Part shown: piece after piece, positions 43,625 to 55,079 of the stretch
Numbering within the stretch: the stretch's first letter is position 1
Layout of the letters: every line of letters starts with the position of its first letter
Source of the DNA: Isoetes taiwanensis
Lineage: Eukaryota > Streptophyta > Lycopodiopsida > Isoetales > Isoetaceae
NCBI GenBank assembly: GCA_021234155.1
Contig: JAJEKV010000032.1
Span: forward strand, 4,099,835-4,163,834
Reading direction: 5' to 3'
Length of the DNA stretch: 64,000 nt
Made by a program: the position numbers and the translations under genes
Notes under the pieces: model-generated
What the model saw: only the letters and a program-made list of their open reading frames with translations
Databases searched by the model: none
Told to the model about the DNA's origin: nothing

Positions 43625-46600
43625 ATGAGAATCACAACCTGGAATTTAGGAGGTATCAAAGGTCCTCTGAAAAGGAAAAGGGCCTTAATTGCACTAAGAG
43701 AAATGAAGGCAGACATTGTCTTAGTACAAGAACATAGGCTGCCTGAATTTGAGGCTTCAAATTTGGGCAAATGGATCATACCTAATGGAGACTCTGTGTG
43801 GACCCCAGCAGATGGTACCAAGGGAGGCATATGTATGACCTGGAGAGGATTTACATGTGAAGGAAAATATAAACATGATAATGGCAGATGGACTGTGGCT
43901 ATTTTGAAGAAGGGCAGTAATGTTATTGGTGTAATCAATGTATATGCCTCGACTGACTCAGCAGAGAGAGAAGAACAATGGGAACAAATAGATGCTTGGA
44001 TCCGAGCTCACCAAACCAAGAATTGGCTTCTGGTTGGAGATTACAACAACACACCAAACTGGGACCAGAAACTTGGCAAACAGTTAAACATGTCAAAAGG
44101 AGAAAGACTGGCTTGGGATAAGTTGATGACTAACTTTGTATACATTCCTCCATCCTCATCATATCAGTATTCTTGGAGTAATAAAAGGAAAGGGGAGCAG
44201 AGAACATACTGTTTGTTAGACAGGTTCTATCTTTGCAACAATGATCTGATTGATTGGGATAACCTTATTACTTCTTGTGATGTTGGAAATTCTATTTCAG
44301 ACCATTATCCTCAATTCCTGGAGAATATGGCCGATCCACAGAAAGGGGGAATAAAGACTCCCTTCAAATTTAACACTGGGATGCTTCAAAATAAAAGGTT
44401 CTGTGAGGAATTTACAGTGTTTTATAATCAGCTCCCCAAAGTTCCACTCACTCAGTCAATGAAATCCTTCATCCACAAACTTAGGAAAGTTAAGGAATTG
44501 GTAAAGGATTGGGGAAAAAAGTGGAACAGTAAGAAGAAAGAAGAAAAACAGAAGATATATGAGGAAATGAGGGAGATAAGGAAATTGCTATTTCAGGACA
44601 AGAATAACAAAAGCTGGCAGGAAAAAGAAGCAGACTTGGAAGTAAAAGTCAAGAAAATTGAAGAGGAAGAGGCAAAAAGCTTGGCAATTAGGAGCAGATG
44701 CAAATATCGATGCAGGATCTAGTTTTTTCTTCAGGACAGCAAAACGTAGAATTTTAAACAATGGAATTGTACAGATGACAAATGAGCAAGGAGAATGTTT
44801 GGTCTCCCAATATGAGATACAGAAATACTTCCATAAAGAATACCAAGCTCTGTTCAGCAATTATGAGGTGGATAGTAAAGTAATTGATGACTTTTTTAAA
44901 GATCTGCCCAGTGAACCAGAAATCATAGATGAAGATATGTTAAAAACACCTGCAGAAAAGGAGATACGGGAAACTTTAAAGTCAATGGCACATGATAAGA
45001 GCCCAGGTCCAGATGGCTTCCAACCCGAGTTCTATATGGAGTTTTGGAAAATTATGAAAGATGACCTCATAACTTTCATTCAGGGAGCATGGCAAGCTAG
45101 ATATCTTCACCCTGCTATCAATGCTGGCCATATTACTTTGATTCCTAAAGTAAGTGGACCCATAAACATAGGAGATTGGAGACCCATTTCTTTGACTAAC
45201 ACTACCTACAAGGTGTTAGCTAAGATCTTGGCCAACAGACTGAAGTCCAGTCTTATTCATGTGATCAACCCATGCCAATCTGCTTTTCTCCCTCAAAGAA
45301 ATATATTGGACAACTACATTGGAGCTGTTGAAGGTCTCCATTGGAACAAGTTGTCTAAACAAGCTGGCTGCTCAAGCTGGATTTCAGGAGGGCATATGAT
45401 ACAATAAGCTGGCAATTTTTGGAGAAAGCAATGACACACTTAGGTTTGTCTGAAAAGGTCTATCAAAAAGTGTTTGGATTCAATACAACAGCTGCCTCAG
45501 CCCTAATCATAAATGGATCATCCACTGATAACTTTCCCTGCAGGAGAGGAGTTAGGCAAGGGTGTCCTCTTGCCCCCTACCTCTTTTTGATTGTAGCAGA
45601 AGTTTTGACAAAACTGGTAATAAAGATGCAGGATAAAGGAGAAATTCAGTCACTGCAACTACCAGGAAGGTACCTTTTCAATAATGCAATATGCTGATGA
45701 CACGTTTTTTTGAAGAAGGATGGAGAAAGTCTTCAAAACTTTTTGTTAGCAATGGAAAATTTTGGTAAGGTATCTGGAGTATGTCTGAACAGAAATAAAT
45801 GTGCAATTATATTGGAATCTGAAGATAAGGTGATGCAAGGAATTAAGGTGCTTGGCAAGGATGCTGGTACAGTAATACTAGGCATACCTCTGGCATTAAA
45901 CTCTTCTCTCAAAGGACTCTGGGATCCAATAGTGACTCGGATCAAAAAGAAACTTGGATCATACTCTTCTTCTTTATCATTGGCTGGCAGAATTCAGATA
46001 GCCAATGCTGTAATTGGAAGTACTCATGTGTACTTCTCCTCTGCAATTATAGGGGATAAAGCATCATATGGGAAGATAGAAGCAGCAATTAGGAAATTCA
46101 TCTGGCAAGATACACATAAGGTGGCTTGGGATGACCTGACCAACTCTAGGAAAGAAGGAGGGATGGGGTGCAAGGATCTGTTCTTGCAAGCACAAGCTTT
46201 GGCTGCTAAGATGATTTGGAGGGCTATTCAGCATAAATCAACATCACCTGCTCAGAAACTAGTGAGGTATTGGATCAATGAATCTTATCCTGTGGGTAGT
46301 CACAGTATAAGACACCAATTACCAGACTCTGCCTATTTCCAATTTAACCCTTGCCCAAATACATCTCCCATTTTGAGAAGGATGTTTCAGGCCTGGAACT
46401 TGGCTGCACTATGTTATAAACCTCCCATATTGGATACAAGATCGAAAGATATAAATTTCTTCTGGCATCCAGGGTTTTTCAATAGTGACAATGACTGCTT
46501 AGCCCTCAGACACCCTCAGAAATATATGCAGTGGAATCAGGCTGGAATAAGAAAGATAGGTGACCTTTGGGATGAGACAAAAGGTTGGAAAAATTGGGAA

Positions 46601-47218
46601 ATAGTAGCTGAGTTGACAAAAGGATCACAGATGGATAGAAAGATATACAAGGCAGTTATGGAGAAAGTCAGACAAATTGATGAGCTGGCAGGTACCACCA
46701 ATCAATGGCAGCTAAAGGGCAGTGAAGTTTACTCAGTCAAAGCAATCTACAGTGCACTGATTAGCCATAAACCTTCAAAGGCTACTTTATTATGGAATTG
46801 TGAAGAAGAACAGATAGCAGCAATTTGCAAAAAGGGGTGGAAAAATTACACTGCAAACAAAATAAAGGCATTCAGGTGGATCATATTACATCAGGGGCTG
46901 ACAGCAAACTTCAAAAGACATAAGATGGATCCAAAGGTCTCAAAGATGTGTCCAGTGGGATGTGGGGAAGCAGAAATATCTAACCATGTATTCCAGTGTC
47001 AATTTGTTTCAGAGTTTTGGAATTGGACTTCTCAGATCAACAAGACAGCAATTGGAGAACGTGGCCTTATAAAATTTCTGAATACATATAATAGAATCCA
47101 ATGTACTACAAGGCCATTAGGCTGCTGGGCAATTTGGAAACACAGGAACAGAGTGGCAATGGAAAACAAAAATCCCAATCTCATTTGGCTCAAGCAAACT
47201 TTTCTTGCAGACGGCTAA
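43625..47218 (+). pseudogene. L1 ORF2 (endonuclease/reverse transcriptase), frameshifted
   Basis: The APE endonuclease at 43625-44340 has TTWNLGGIKG, VQEHRLPEF, INVYAST, VGDYNNTPN and SDHYPQ. RT follows: HDKSPGPDGFQPEFYMEFW (44990), IGDWRPISLTNTTYKVLAKI, SAFLPQRNILDNY, LDFRRAYDTISW (45380-45415, across a shift), RRGVRQGCPLAPYLF, and QYADDT (45685-45702, across a shift). The C-terminus has SMAGRIQIANAV-type and zf-RVT segments (KMCPVGCGEAEISNHVFQCQ, 46945). Frameshifts occur near 44690, 45400 and 45700. The start overlaps the end of ORF1 by frame change, with an 87-bp gap. Confidence 0.92.
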
Positions 47219-47969
47219 CTCTGCAGTAGCACATAAATCCCTGAAAGGAAAAAATTATGATACAAGCTGGAATGCCTTTGGCAGATTTCAGGGTAATTAT
47301 GAATTCTTTAATGCGTTCTGTTTGTTTTCTTTTCCCCTAAGTTGTTGATGATGATGTGTTGCACAGATGCTATGAAGAGACTCAACAGGTGGGGAGCTGC
47401 TGACAGGGGAATGGGAGTTGCAGAAGACTCAGAAAGTGAAGATGCCAATCTTCTAGATATAGAAGAAGAAGAAATTTTCATCCAGCTGAAACAGGAGCTT
47501 ATCCATGCTTCTGCATTGAAGAAAATACTGAAGAAGCCTGAAGTATAGAGACACAACAATCTTCGACCATATTTCATGAACCTGTTTCATAAATGGCAGC
47601 AGAAAAGAGAGGCTCATGTCCTCCTATTGCTGGACTTCGCAAATTACAGAGTGGATAAGCTCGATCTGGTTCTCAATATTTTAGGCCGCAGGTCTGTCCA
47701 GGATCTTACCATCCAAGATCTGATCGAAGCACAATGATCTATACTGCTTTACATCTGAAACTGCTAATCTATGTCTAGTCATAATAATTTTGAAGTTTGA
47801 ATAGATCAGACTTAGATCTGGCTGATAGCACAACTCCTATTATTAGGAATGTGTAATTTTTATTATATGTATGCCATCTATGGTATACCCTATATGTATT
47901 TAAGACTTTAGTATGAATATAAATCCCACCTTGACTCCAAAAAAAAAAAAAAAAGGATTTCCTGTCATC

Positions 47970-48527
47970 AACGTCTCCTCCCTAATCCGCATCTGTATAT
48001 CCAACCAATTCGTTTTCTGCAGACTTCGAAAAGCAAATACCATGTGTCATGGTTCCTTTTAGATATCTGAGCACCCTCTTTGCCGCCAACCAATGTTGTA
48101 TTCCCGGATTATTATTGCGTCTGCTAAGTAAATTGACTGCATACATGATATCCGGCCGAGTACAATTTGCAATATAAAGTAAGCACCCAATCAAAGACCT
48201 GTATGGTTTTGTTTCCATTTCCTTCGCTTCTTCAGAAGTTTTTGGACACATCTCCTTGCAAATTCTGACTCCTGATGCCATTGGTGTTTTTGCTGGATTA
48301 CAGCCAAGCATTCTGAACCGAGCTAAAACTCCTTTGATGTTCTGCTCTTGTGTAAGGTAGAGTACTCCGCTTTCCCTGTCTCTTCGAACTTCCATTCCTA
48401 GTAACTTCTCAAGATCTCCCAAGTCTGTCATTTGAAATCGGCTTTTCAACAGAGTTTTGCAATTTTCCAGCATAGTTTTGTCATTGCTCACAATGACACA
48501 ATCGTCTACATAGAGAGCCATAATCAA
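47970..48527 (-). pseudogene. Copia RT C-terminus and RNase H start
   Basis: The minus strand reads ALYVDDCVIVSNDKTMLENC (the YVDD RT active site), then LGMEVRRDRESGVLYLTQEQ, KPYRSLIGCLLYIANCTRPD and HGICFSKSAENELVGYTDAD. It is cut by the L1 TSD. A frameshift separates it from the upstream frame, and the same frameshift is present in both tandem copies. Confidence 0.92.
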
Positions 48528-50396
48528 ACATTTATCCCCATCCTTTTCATGTATAGATTCCCTTCAATTTTTAATTTTATAAATCCGGCGGAGATCAAGA
48601 ACCTGTTCATGCACAAATACCACTGTCTAGCCGCTTGTCTAAGCTCGTAAATAGCCTTTTTTAATTTGCACACTACTTCATTGCCTTGCTCGTAACCCTG
48701 CGGCTGCTCCATATAGATTTCTTCTTCTAAATCTCCATTCAGAAATGCCGTCTTAACATCCATATGATTTATCTCCATGTCTTTCTGTACTGCAATCGCA
48801 ATGAGTGCCCTTAGGCTAGTTATTTTGACTATAGGAGAGAAGGTATCTTTATAATCCACGCCTTCTTCTTGGGTATATCCTTTTGCAACCAAACATGCTT
48901 TATATTGCTCTATTGATCCATCCGCCTTCCTTTTGATCTTAAAAATCCATTTACTCCCCACAACATTTTTATCCTTTGGTCGAGGCACAAGCTCATATGT
49001 ACCTGTCTTCTTGAACGAATCTAACTCATTCTGCATAGCGTCTTTCCATTTGTCTGCATCTTCCCCTTTCATTGCTTGCCCCACCGTCTCTGGTTCCACT
49101 ATGCAGGATAGAATCTTCGGTTTTCGTGGTCTTGTTGTTCTTCCACTCTCTTCTCTACCGTACATTCCTGTATCAAATGGCACTTCAGCTTTCAGACGTT
49201 CTGCATCACTTCGTCGGACTCGCCCTGTTGTTCTATCACTTCTTTCTGCTGCTTGGTGCCCAGTTTTTGGTGCACTATCGACCTCAACAGTCTCATGCAC
49301 CTCCTCTGGTTCAAGTTCCGGCTCATGAGGGGCACTATCGATCTCTATGACCTCATGCACCTCATCCGGTTCAGTGCCAGCCTCAACATCAGCTTCTATG
49401 ACTTCATCAGTCTCTGAATCTATGTCTGCTTCATCAAACCTAGATGCTGAAACTCTTGTTTCTTCTTTACCACTTTCTAGATCATGTTCCAAATCTTCTA
49501 TTGGTATCCATTCCTTAGTTTCATACTGGTCTAGAGTCCTTCTATCTCTATAGAGTACATTCTCATTAAACACCACATCTCTACTCATATACACTTTGCG
49601 TGTGACTGGGTCATATAATCTGTATCCATTCGTCTCCTCATCATATCCTACTAAAAACGTGCACATACTATGATCATCTAGCTTCTTTCTTAATTCTTCT
49701 GGCACTAACATATAGGCAAGACATCCATAGACTTTGAACCGTCGTACAGACTGTCTTCTCCCTGTCCACACCTCTTCTGGTACTCCGTTTTTCACTGCAA
49801 CTGTGGGTAATCTGTTCTGGATATAACAAGCTGCTGCGACCGCCTCTCCCCATAGATTGTTTGGTAGACCTGCATGCTTAAGCATGGATCTTGCTGCATC
49901 CATAATGGTGCGATTTTTGCGTTCTGCTACTCCATTTTGTTGCGACGTATATCTGCAAGTGTATTGTCTTCGTATTCCTCGCATCTGGCAATACATGTTG
50001 AACTCTGACGATCTGTATTCTCCACCAAGGTCATGCCTTAAACACTTAACTTGCAATGATGTCTCCCTTTCAACTTCGGCGACATACAATCTAAAAGCAT
50101 CAAACACTTGATCCTTGGTTTTTAAGAAATAACATTTTGTGCGCCTACTGAAATCATCTATAAATGTAGCAAAATAAGATTTAGCACCGCGACTTTCAAC
50201 TTGCATAGGCCCACACACATCCGAATGCACTAGTTCAAGCAATCCATGCGCTCTTCTTCCTTTATTTCTAAAAGCCAATCTATGTTGTTTTCCTAACGGC
50301 CGTAGCTTCCACGGACTTCATCAACCTCGGCATCTTCAAAGTAGCTCATCTAATAGGTGCATCGCTTTTGCAATCTTGATATTATTGTAATTAAAG
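48180..50396 (-). repeat. Tandem duplicate, distal copy, within copia
   Basis: Near-identical to 50397-52613 at a constant offset of 2217 bp. It carries integrase core to RT, with the frame 50278-48524 encoding HSDVCGPMQVESRGAKSYFA, NGVAERKNR and WIFKIKRKADGSIEQYKACL. The junction at 50390-50400 shows short shared words (TTGTAATT, TAAAGTAAGC). Mismatches are rare except for a dense cluster at 50290-50350. Confidence 0.95.
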
Positions 50397-50744
50397 TAAG
50401 CACCCAATCAAAGACCTGTATGGTTTTGTTTCCATTTCCTTCGCTTCTTGAAGAAGTTTTGGACACATCTCCTTGCAAATTCTGACTCCTGATGCCATTG
50501 GTGTTTTTGCTGGATTACAGCCAAGCATTCTGAACCGAGCTAAAACTCCTTTGATGTTCTGCTCTTGTGTAAGGTAGAGTACTCCGCTTTCCCTGTCTCT
50601 TCGAACTTCCATTCCTAGTAACTTCTCAAGATCTCCCAAGTCTGTCATTTGAAATCGGCTTTTCAACAGAGTTTTGCAATTTTCCAGCATAGTTTTGTCA
50701 TTGCTCACAATGACACAATCGTCTACATAGAGAGCCATAATCAA
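50391..50744 (-). pseudogene. Partial copia RT, second copy truncated at the junction
   Basis: The same YVDD-containing segment as 48180-48527, ending at SLIGCLL where the duplication junction falls. A local indel changes KTSEEAKE to KLLQEAKE. Confidence 0.9.
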
Positions 50745-53700
50745 ACATTTATCCCCATCCTTTTCATGTATAGATTCCCTTCAATTTTTAATTTTATAAA
50801 TCCGGCGGAGATCAAGAACCTGTTCATGCACAAATACCACTGTCTAGCCGCTTGTCTAAGCTCGTAAATAGCCTTTTTTAATTTGCACACTACTTCATTG
50901 CCTTGCTTGTAACCCTGCGGCTGCTCCATATAGATTTCTTCTTCTAAATCTCCATTCAGAAATGCCGTCTTAACATCCATATGATTTATCTCCATGTCTT
51001 TCTGTACTGCAATCGCAATGAGTGCCCTTAGGCTAGTTATTTTGACTATAGGAGAGAAGGTATCTTTATAATCCACGCCTTCTTCTTGGGTATATCCTTT
51101 TGCAACCAAACATGCTTTATATTGCTCTATTGATCCATCCGCCTTCCTTTTGATCTTAAAAATCCATTTACTCCCCACAACATTTTTATCCTTTGGTCGA
51201 GGCACAAGCTCATATGTACCTGTCTTCTTGAACGAATCTAACTCATTCTGCATAGCGTCTTTCCATTTGTCTGCATCTTCCCCTTTCATTGCTTGCCCCA
51301 CCGTCTCTGGTTCCACTATGCAGGATAGAATCTTCGGTTTTCGTGGTCTTGTTGTTCTTCCACTCTCTTCTCTACCGTACATTCCTGTATCAAATGGCAC
51401 TTCAGCTTTCAGACGTTCTGCATCACTTCGTCGGACTCGCCCTGTTGTTCTATCACTTCTTTCTGCTGCTTGGTGCCCAGTTTTTGGTGCACTATCGACC
51501 TCAACAGTCTCATGCACCTCCTCTGGTTCAAGTTCCGGCTCATGAGGGGCACTATCGATCTCTATGACCTCATGCACCTCATCCGGTTCAGTGCCAGCCT
51601 CAACATCAGCTTCTATGACTTCATCAGTCTCTGAATCTATGTCTGCTTCATCAAACCTAGATGCTGAAACTCTTGTTTCTTCTTTACCACTTTCTAGATC
51701 ATGTTCCAAATCTTCTATTGGTATCCATTCCTTAGTTTCATACTGGTCTAGAGTCCTTCTATCTCTATAGAGTACATTCTCATTAAACACCACATCTCTA
51801 CTCATATACACTTTGCGTGTGACTGGGTCATATAATCTGTATCCATTCGTCTCCTCATCATATCCTACTAAAAACGTGCACATACTATGATCATCTAGCT
51901 TCTTTCTTAATTCTTCTGGCACTAACATATAGGCAAGACATCCATAGACTTTGAACCGTCGTACAGACTGTCTTCTCCCTGTCCACACCTCTTCTGGTAC
52001 TCCGTTTTTCACTGCAACTGTGGGTAATCTGTTCTGGATATAACAAGCTGCTGCGACCGCCTCTCCCCATAGATTGTTTGGTAGACCTGCATGCTTAAGC
52101 ATGGATCTTGCTGCATCCATAATGGTGCGATTTTTGCGTTCTGCTACTCCATTTTGTTGCGACGTATATCTGCAAGTGTATTGTCTTCGTATTCCTCGCA
52201 TCTGGCAATACATGTTGAACTCTGACGATCTGTATTCTCCACCAAGGTCATGCCTTAAACACTTAACTTGCAATGATGTCTCCCTTTCAACTTCGGCGAC
52301 ATACAATCTAAAAGCATCAAACACTTGATCCTTGGTTTTTAAGAAATAACATTTTGTGCGCCTACTGAAATCATCTATAAATGTAGCAAAATAAGATTTA
52401 GCACCGCGACTTTCAACTTGCATAGGCCCACACACATCCGAATGCACTAGTTCAAGCAATCCATGCGCTCTTCTTCCTTTATTTCTAAAAGCCAATCTAT
52501 GTTGTTTTCCTAACATGCATGCTTCACAGACTTCATCAACCTCAGCATCTTCAAAATGCAACTCATCTAATAGATTATCCCTTTTTGCAATCTTGATATT
52601 ATTGTAATTTACGTGACCCAACCTTAAGTGCCAAAGTCTTACGCTATCAAGGGGAGATACTTCATTGATAGTATCTTTGATTGCCTTAACATCTAATTCA
52701 AACAAATTCCCTCTTCTTTGAGCTTCAAATAGCTTAATACCTCCTTTAATAAACTTACATCCATATTTATGAAAGAACAAATCATATCCATTATCTACCA
52801 AATTTGCGACTGAAATCAAGTTAAATAGCATCCCTGGGGCATATAATGTATTTGGCATACTCAAAACATTCTTTCCATTAACTATTAACTGCAAAACCCC
52901 TTTGCCATGCACTTCCTGCTTTGCTCCATTGCCCATCTGCACTGCTTTGAAATCCACATTTGGCTCAATATGTTTTAACATACCTGGTGAGCCCACTATG
53001 GAGACTTCAGCTCCAGAATCTACAGTTAATTTGTTAGATTTATCCGAAGCTTCCTTCTCAACATTGACTTTAGATATAGTTTGCATAAGCTCAAGAGGAA
53101 AATTGCATTTACTTACTTTTTCTTCTGTGAGAGCTCCTATCGTTGGTGCTTCTTTACTCGACGTCTCTCCAATGGTTGCGACGACGGCGTGTCCTCGTCC
53201 TCGACCAGATGACCCACGTCCTCGGCTCCACTTCTCTCGATTTGGACATTCCGCTTTGATATGCCCAAACTCCTTGCATCCATAGCACTGTATATGTTCT
53301 CTCCCCCTACCTCTACTCCTTCCACGACCTCGACCCCTTCCACCTGTATACAAGGTTACCGGATGTTCTTCCTTTTCTCCTTCTACAGGAGGATCCTTCA
53401 CCAGCACGTCTTGCTCAAGCTCTGTCCTGATTGCCTCCACTGCCTCATCCAGAGTGGATGTTGTTCTTCTAACTAACATGGCAAGATCCTTAAATGAAAT
53501 CTGAAATGCTCTGGTCAGAGCTAATACCTTTTGTTGCTCATTATAGTGTACTTCCGCTCCTTCCAAATCATGTATCAACAGCCTAAGATTGCGTACCAAA
53601 ATTTTCAAATCGTCACCTCTTTTATATTGCAAATTCCGCAACTTCATCTCCAAGACATCAATTTGCGATGACGTTTTTGACTCGTACTTCTTCAGAAGAT

Positions 53701-53983
53701 ACATCCATATTTCTCTTGCATGTTTGTGCTGAATTTCAAGCACAATATAGCCACCTAACTTTGCCATAATTATTGTTTTGGCAATTTCTTCTTTTTCCTC
53801 ATCCCCCAAAACATCTTCCTTCTTACTCTCTGATCCAGATGCTTCTGTTTTAACTTTCAGTTTTAGAGGTGTCATGGTTTCTTTGGTTGGATCAGCCAAA
53901 TCCACAGTTTGTCCACCTTGAGAGCTTGCATCACCTTGGCCTTCCAAAGCTAGAAGCCAATTTCTCCCTCGAAGTCTCTGCAC
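50741..53983 (-). CDS. Copia gag-protease-integrase-RT polyprotein, 1080 aa frame
   Basis: Domains in order are a gag UBN2-like region (LGGYIVLEIQHKHAREIWMY, VLEMKLRNLQYKRGDDLKIL), a zinc knuckle CYGCKEFGHIKAEC, and the protease DSGAEVSIVG. Next come the integrase HHCC (LWHLRLGHVN, CEACMLGKQHR) and the catalytic core (SDVCGPM, LRHDLGGEYRS, NGVAERKNR). The RT N-terminal half follows (WIFKIKRKADGS, NHMDVKTAFLNGDLEEEIYM). The frame ends in a frameshift before YVDD. The true gag start is upstream: 54010-53930 in another frame reads like the usual NWLLWKAKVMQALK start, so gag is also shifted. Confidence 0.9.
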   Translation of the reverse strand: MQRLRGRNWLLALEGQGDASSQGGQTVDLADPTKETMTPLKLKVKTEASGSESKKEDVLGDEEKEEIAKTIIMAKLGGYIVLEIQHKHAREIWMYLLKKYESKTSSQIDVLEMKLRNLQYKRGDDLKILVRNLRLLIHDLEGAEVHYNEQQKVLALTRAFQISFKDLAMLVRRTTSTLDEAVEAIRTELEQDVLVKDPPVEGEKEEHPVTLYTGGRGRGRGRSRGRGREHIQCYGCKEFGHIKAECPNREKWSRGRGSSGRGRGHAVVATIGETSSKEAPTIGALTEEKVSKCNFPLELMQTISKVNVEKEASDKSNKLTVDSGAEVSIVGSPGMLKHIEPNVDFKAVQMGNGAKQEVHGKGVLQLIVNGKNVLSMPNTLYAPGMLFNLISVANLVDNGYDLFFHKYGCKFIKGGIKLFEAQRRGNLFELDVKAIKDTINEVSPLDSVRLWHLRLGHVNYNNIKIAKRDNLLDELHFEDAEVDEVCEACMLGKQHRLAFRNKGRRAHGLLELVHSDVCGPMQVESRGAKSYFATFIDDFSRRTKCYFLKTKDQVFDAFRLYVAEVERETSLQVKCLRHDLGGEYRSSEFNMYCQMRGIRRQYTCRYTSQQNGVAERKNRTIMDAARSMLKHAGLPNNLWGEAVAAACYIQNRLPTVAVKNGVPEEVWTGRRQSVRRFKVYGCLAYMLVPEELRKKLDDHSMCTFLVGYDEETNGYRLYDPVTRKVYMSRDVVFNENVLYRDRRTLDQYETKEWIPIEDLEHDLESGKEETRVSASRFDEADIDSETDEVIEADVEAGTEPDEVHEVIEIDSAPHEPELEPEEVHETVEVDSAPKTGHQAAERSDRTTGRVRRSDAERLKAEVPFDTGMYGREESGRTTRPRKPKILSCIVEPETVGQAMKGEDADKWKDAMQNELDSFKKTGTYELVPRPKDKNVVGSKWIFKIKRKADGSIEQYKACLVAKGYTQEEGVDYKDTFSPIVKITSLRALIAIAVQKDMEINHMDVKTAFLNGDLEEEIYMEQPQGYKQGNEVVCKLKKAIYELRQAARQWYLCMNRFLISAGFIKLKIEGNLYMKRMGINV

Positions 53984-54025
53984 TATTCAGATATGTTAAA
54001 GCCAACCTACTGGCCATATCTTGCT

Positions 54026-54038
54026 GGCTCTGATACCA
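54026..54038 (-). promoter_or_regulatory. Copia primer-binding site
   Basis: The minus strand reads TGGTATCAGAGCC one base after the LTR end. It is complementary to the 3' end of plant initiator Met-tRNA, the usual copia primer. It fixes the LTR boundary at 54040 and the element orientation. Confidence 0.93.
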
Positions 54039-54039
54039 C

Positions 54040-54449
54040 TGATGCAATTTCCAGAGCAGATTAGTCCTCCAATATCTACACCGAGAACCCAAGCAGATTC
54101 TTCAGACCTGCTGGTATTCCCAAAGGGGTCCCTGCTGTGATCCGATTATGAATCAAACATAAGACTTGCAGGTAACAGATTCAGCTGACCAGATCACACA
54201 TCCGATCCAGACCTTCCACGATCCAGCTTTGCGACCTCAGCTTCTTTGCTGACAGGATCCTTGCGAACTGAGTTTCTGCACGTCTACTTCTCCCTTGGCT
54301 GATCGGCGCTGCATCGAACATATTCTTCTTTTTTTATTTCCGGCTTCTCCCTCTCACCTGTACGCGGCTTTCCTTTTCCCAACCGCTTGGTGTTCCCAGT
54401 CTGCAATCAACACCTGTCATATGTGACACGTGTATTGCTAAGGCTATCA
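54040..54449 (-). repeat. Copia 5' LTR
   Basis: 410 bp; on the minus strand it runs TGATAGCC to GCATCA, followed by the PBS. It should contain the Pol II promoter; a poly(T)/AT block at 54325-54340 is the only TATA-like candidate seen. Confidence 0.93.
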
Positions 54450-54762
54450 TTTTCAACATCCAGTGTAGTTGGGGTACACCATCTCTGATATTTGCAAAGA
54501 AGAAGGTAATATTAACTTGAACCATGTCCAGGTAGAATGGTAGTGTTCAGTGCATCAGTTGACCAATGTATCGGATAAAGAAAGGTACTTAGATTATTGG
54601 ACAAAGAAATGGAGGAGAAATTCGATTCATCCTGATATTTGGCTAGACTTTAAAAGTGTATTGTGCTCATGGACTCCAAAAACTGTTCCAGACAGAAATG
54701 TGAGAATTACAATACCTCCGGATGTCAGGAAGAAGGCTATGATATCATTAGAGGGTGCTTGA
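54450..54762 (+). pseudogene. Element B, 3' end beyond the copia insertion
   Basis: Resumes the host sequence with short frames ending INLNHVQVEW, then an ORF to 54762: NVSDKERYLDYWTKKWRRNS, VLCSWTPKTVPDRNVRITIP, then DVRKKAMISLEGA. It lies directly on the other side of the copia and on the same strand as 37040-40297. It is therefore taken as the C-terminal part of the same gene. No homology to a named domain is recognised in this last part. Confidence 0.55.
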
Positions 54763-55079
54763 AGAAAAGTGAATAACTATGTAAATTTTCTTCATCACAT
54801 TTTTATAATATAGTGCTATATTGTGAAATATTGACTATTTTGTAAATAATATGAGATTACGTTTTCATACTTTTGAATTCAAGTATGCTACTAAAAACAT
54901 ACAATATGAAATCTGTCCCAAAATTAAGACATAATCCCAATTTAATTGAATGAAGGTTTAAACCCCCTTTGGTTTGGATGCATATTCACACGGGGGGTGA
55001 CGTAGGGCAGCGGGAGCCCCTAAAATCATATTATACATGTTATATGTATAATCAAAATCAACACCATATGTTTTTCTCC

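Larger units (their letters stand above)
41095..47954 (+). mobile_element. Full-length L1 LINE, 6860 bp, with perfect TSD
   Basis: Flanked by a perfect 15-bp TSD GGATTTCCTGTCATC (41080-41094 and 47955-47969). It ends in an A16 tail (47939-47954). Contents are a short 5' UTR, ORF1 (41162-43537) and ORF2 (43625-47218), then a 3' region with a small ORF. The 5' UTR has a perfect 9-bp hairpin GATGGCGCT/AGCGCCATC (41108-41131). Full length plus perfect TSD indicates a young insertion, although ORF2 has frameshifts as read. Confidence 0.96.
40298..54449 (-). mobile_element. Ty1/copia LTR retrotransposon with nested L1 and internal duplication
   Basis: Two LTRs (40298-40706 and 54040-54449), a PBS at 54026-54038, and gag-protease-integrase-RT-RNase H coding on the minus strand in copia order. 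The L1 at 41095-47954 is inserted in the RNase H region. A ~2217-bp block spanning integrase to RT is present twice in tandem (48180-50396 and 50397-52613). Without L1 and the duplicate, the element would be about 5.1 kb, a normal copia size. It interrupts element B. Flanking 5-mers differ (TCCAA left, TTTTC right), so no TSD is seen. Confidence 0.93.

Noticed and set aside
48933-52328. Plus-strand frames repeated at a 2217-bp offset
   Set aside because: Antisense shadows of the duplicated copia integrase/RT.
48524-53983. Two separate copia elements in tandem
   Set aside because: Only one pair of LTRs and one PBS exist, and the second block lacks gag and LTR. An internal tandem duplication explains it better.
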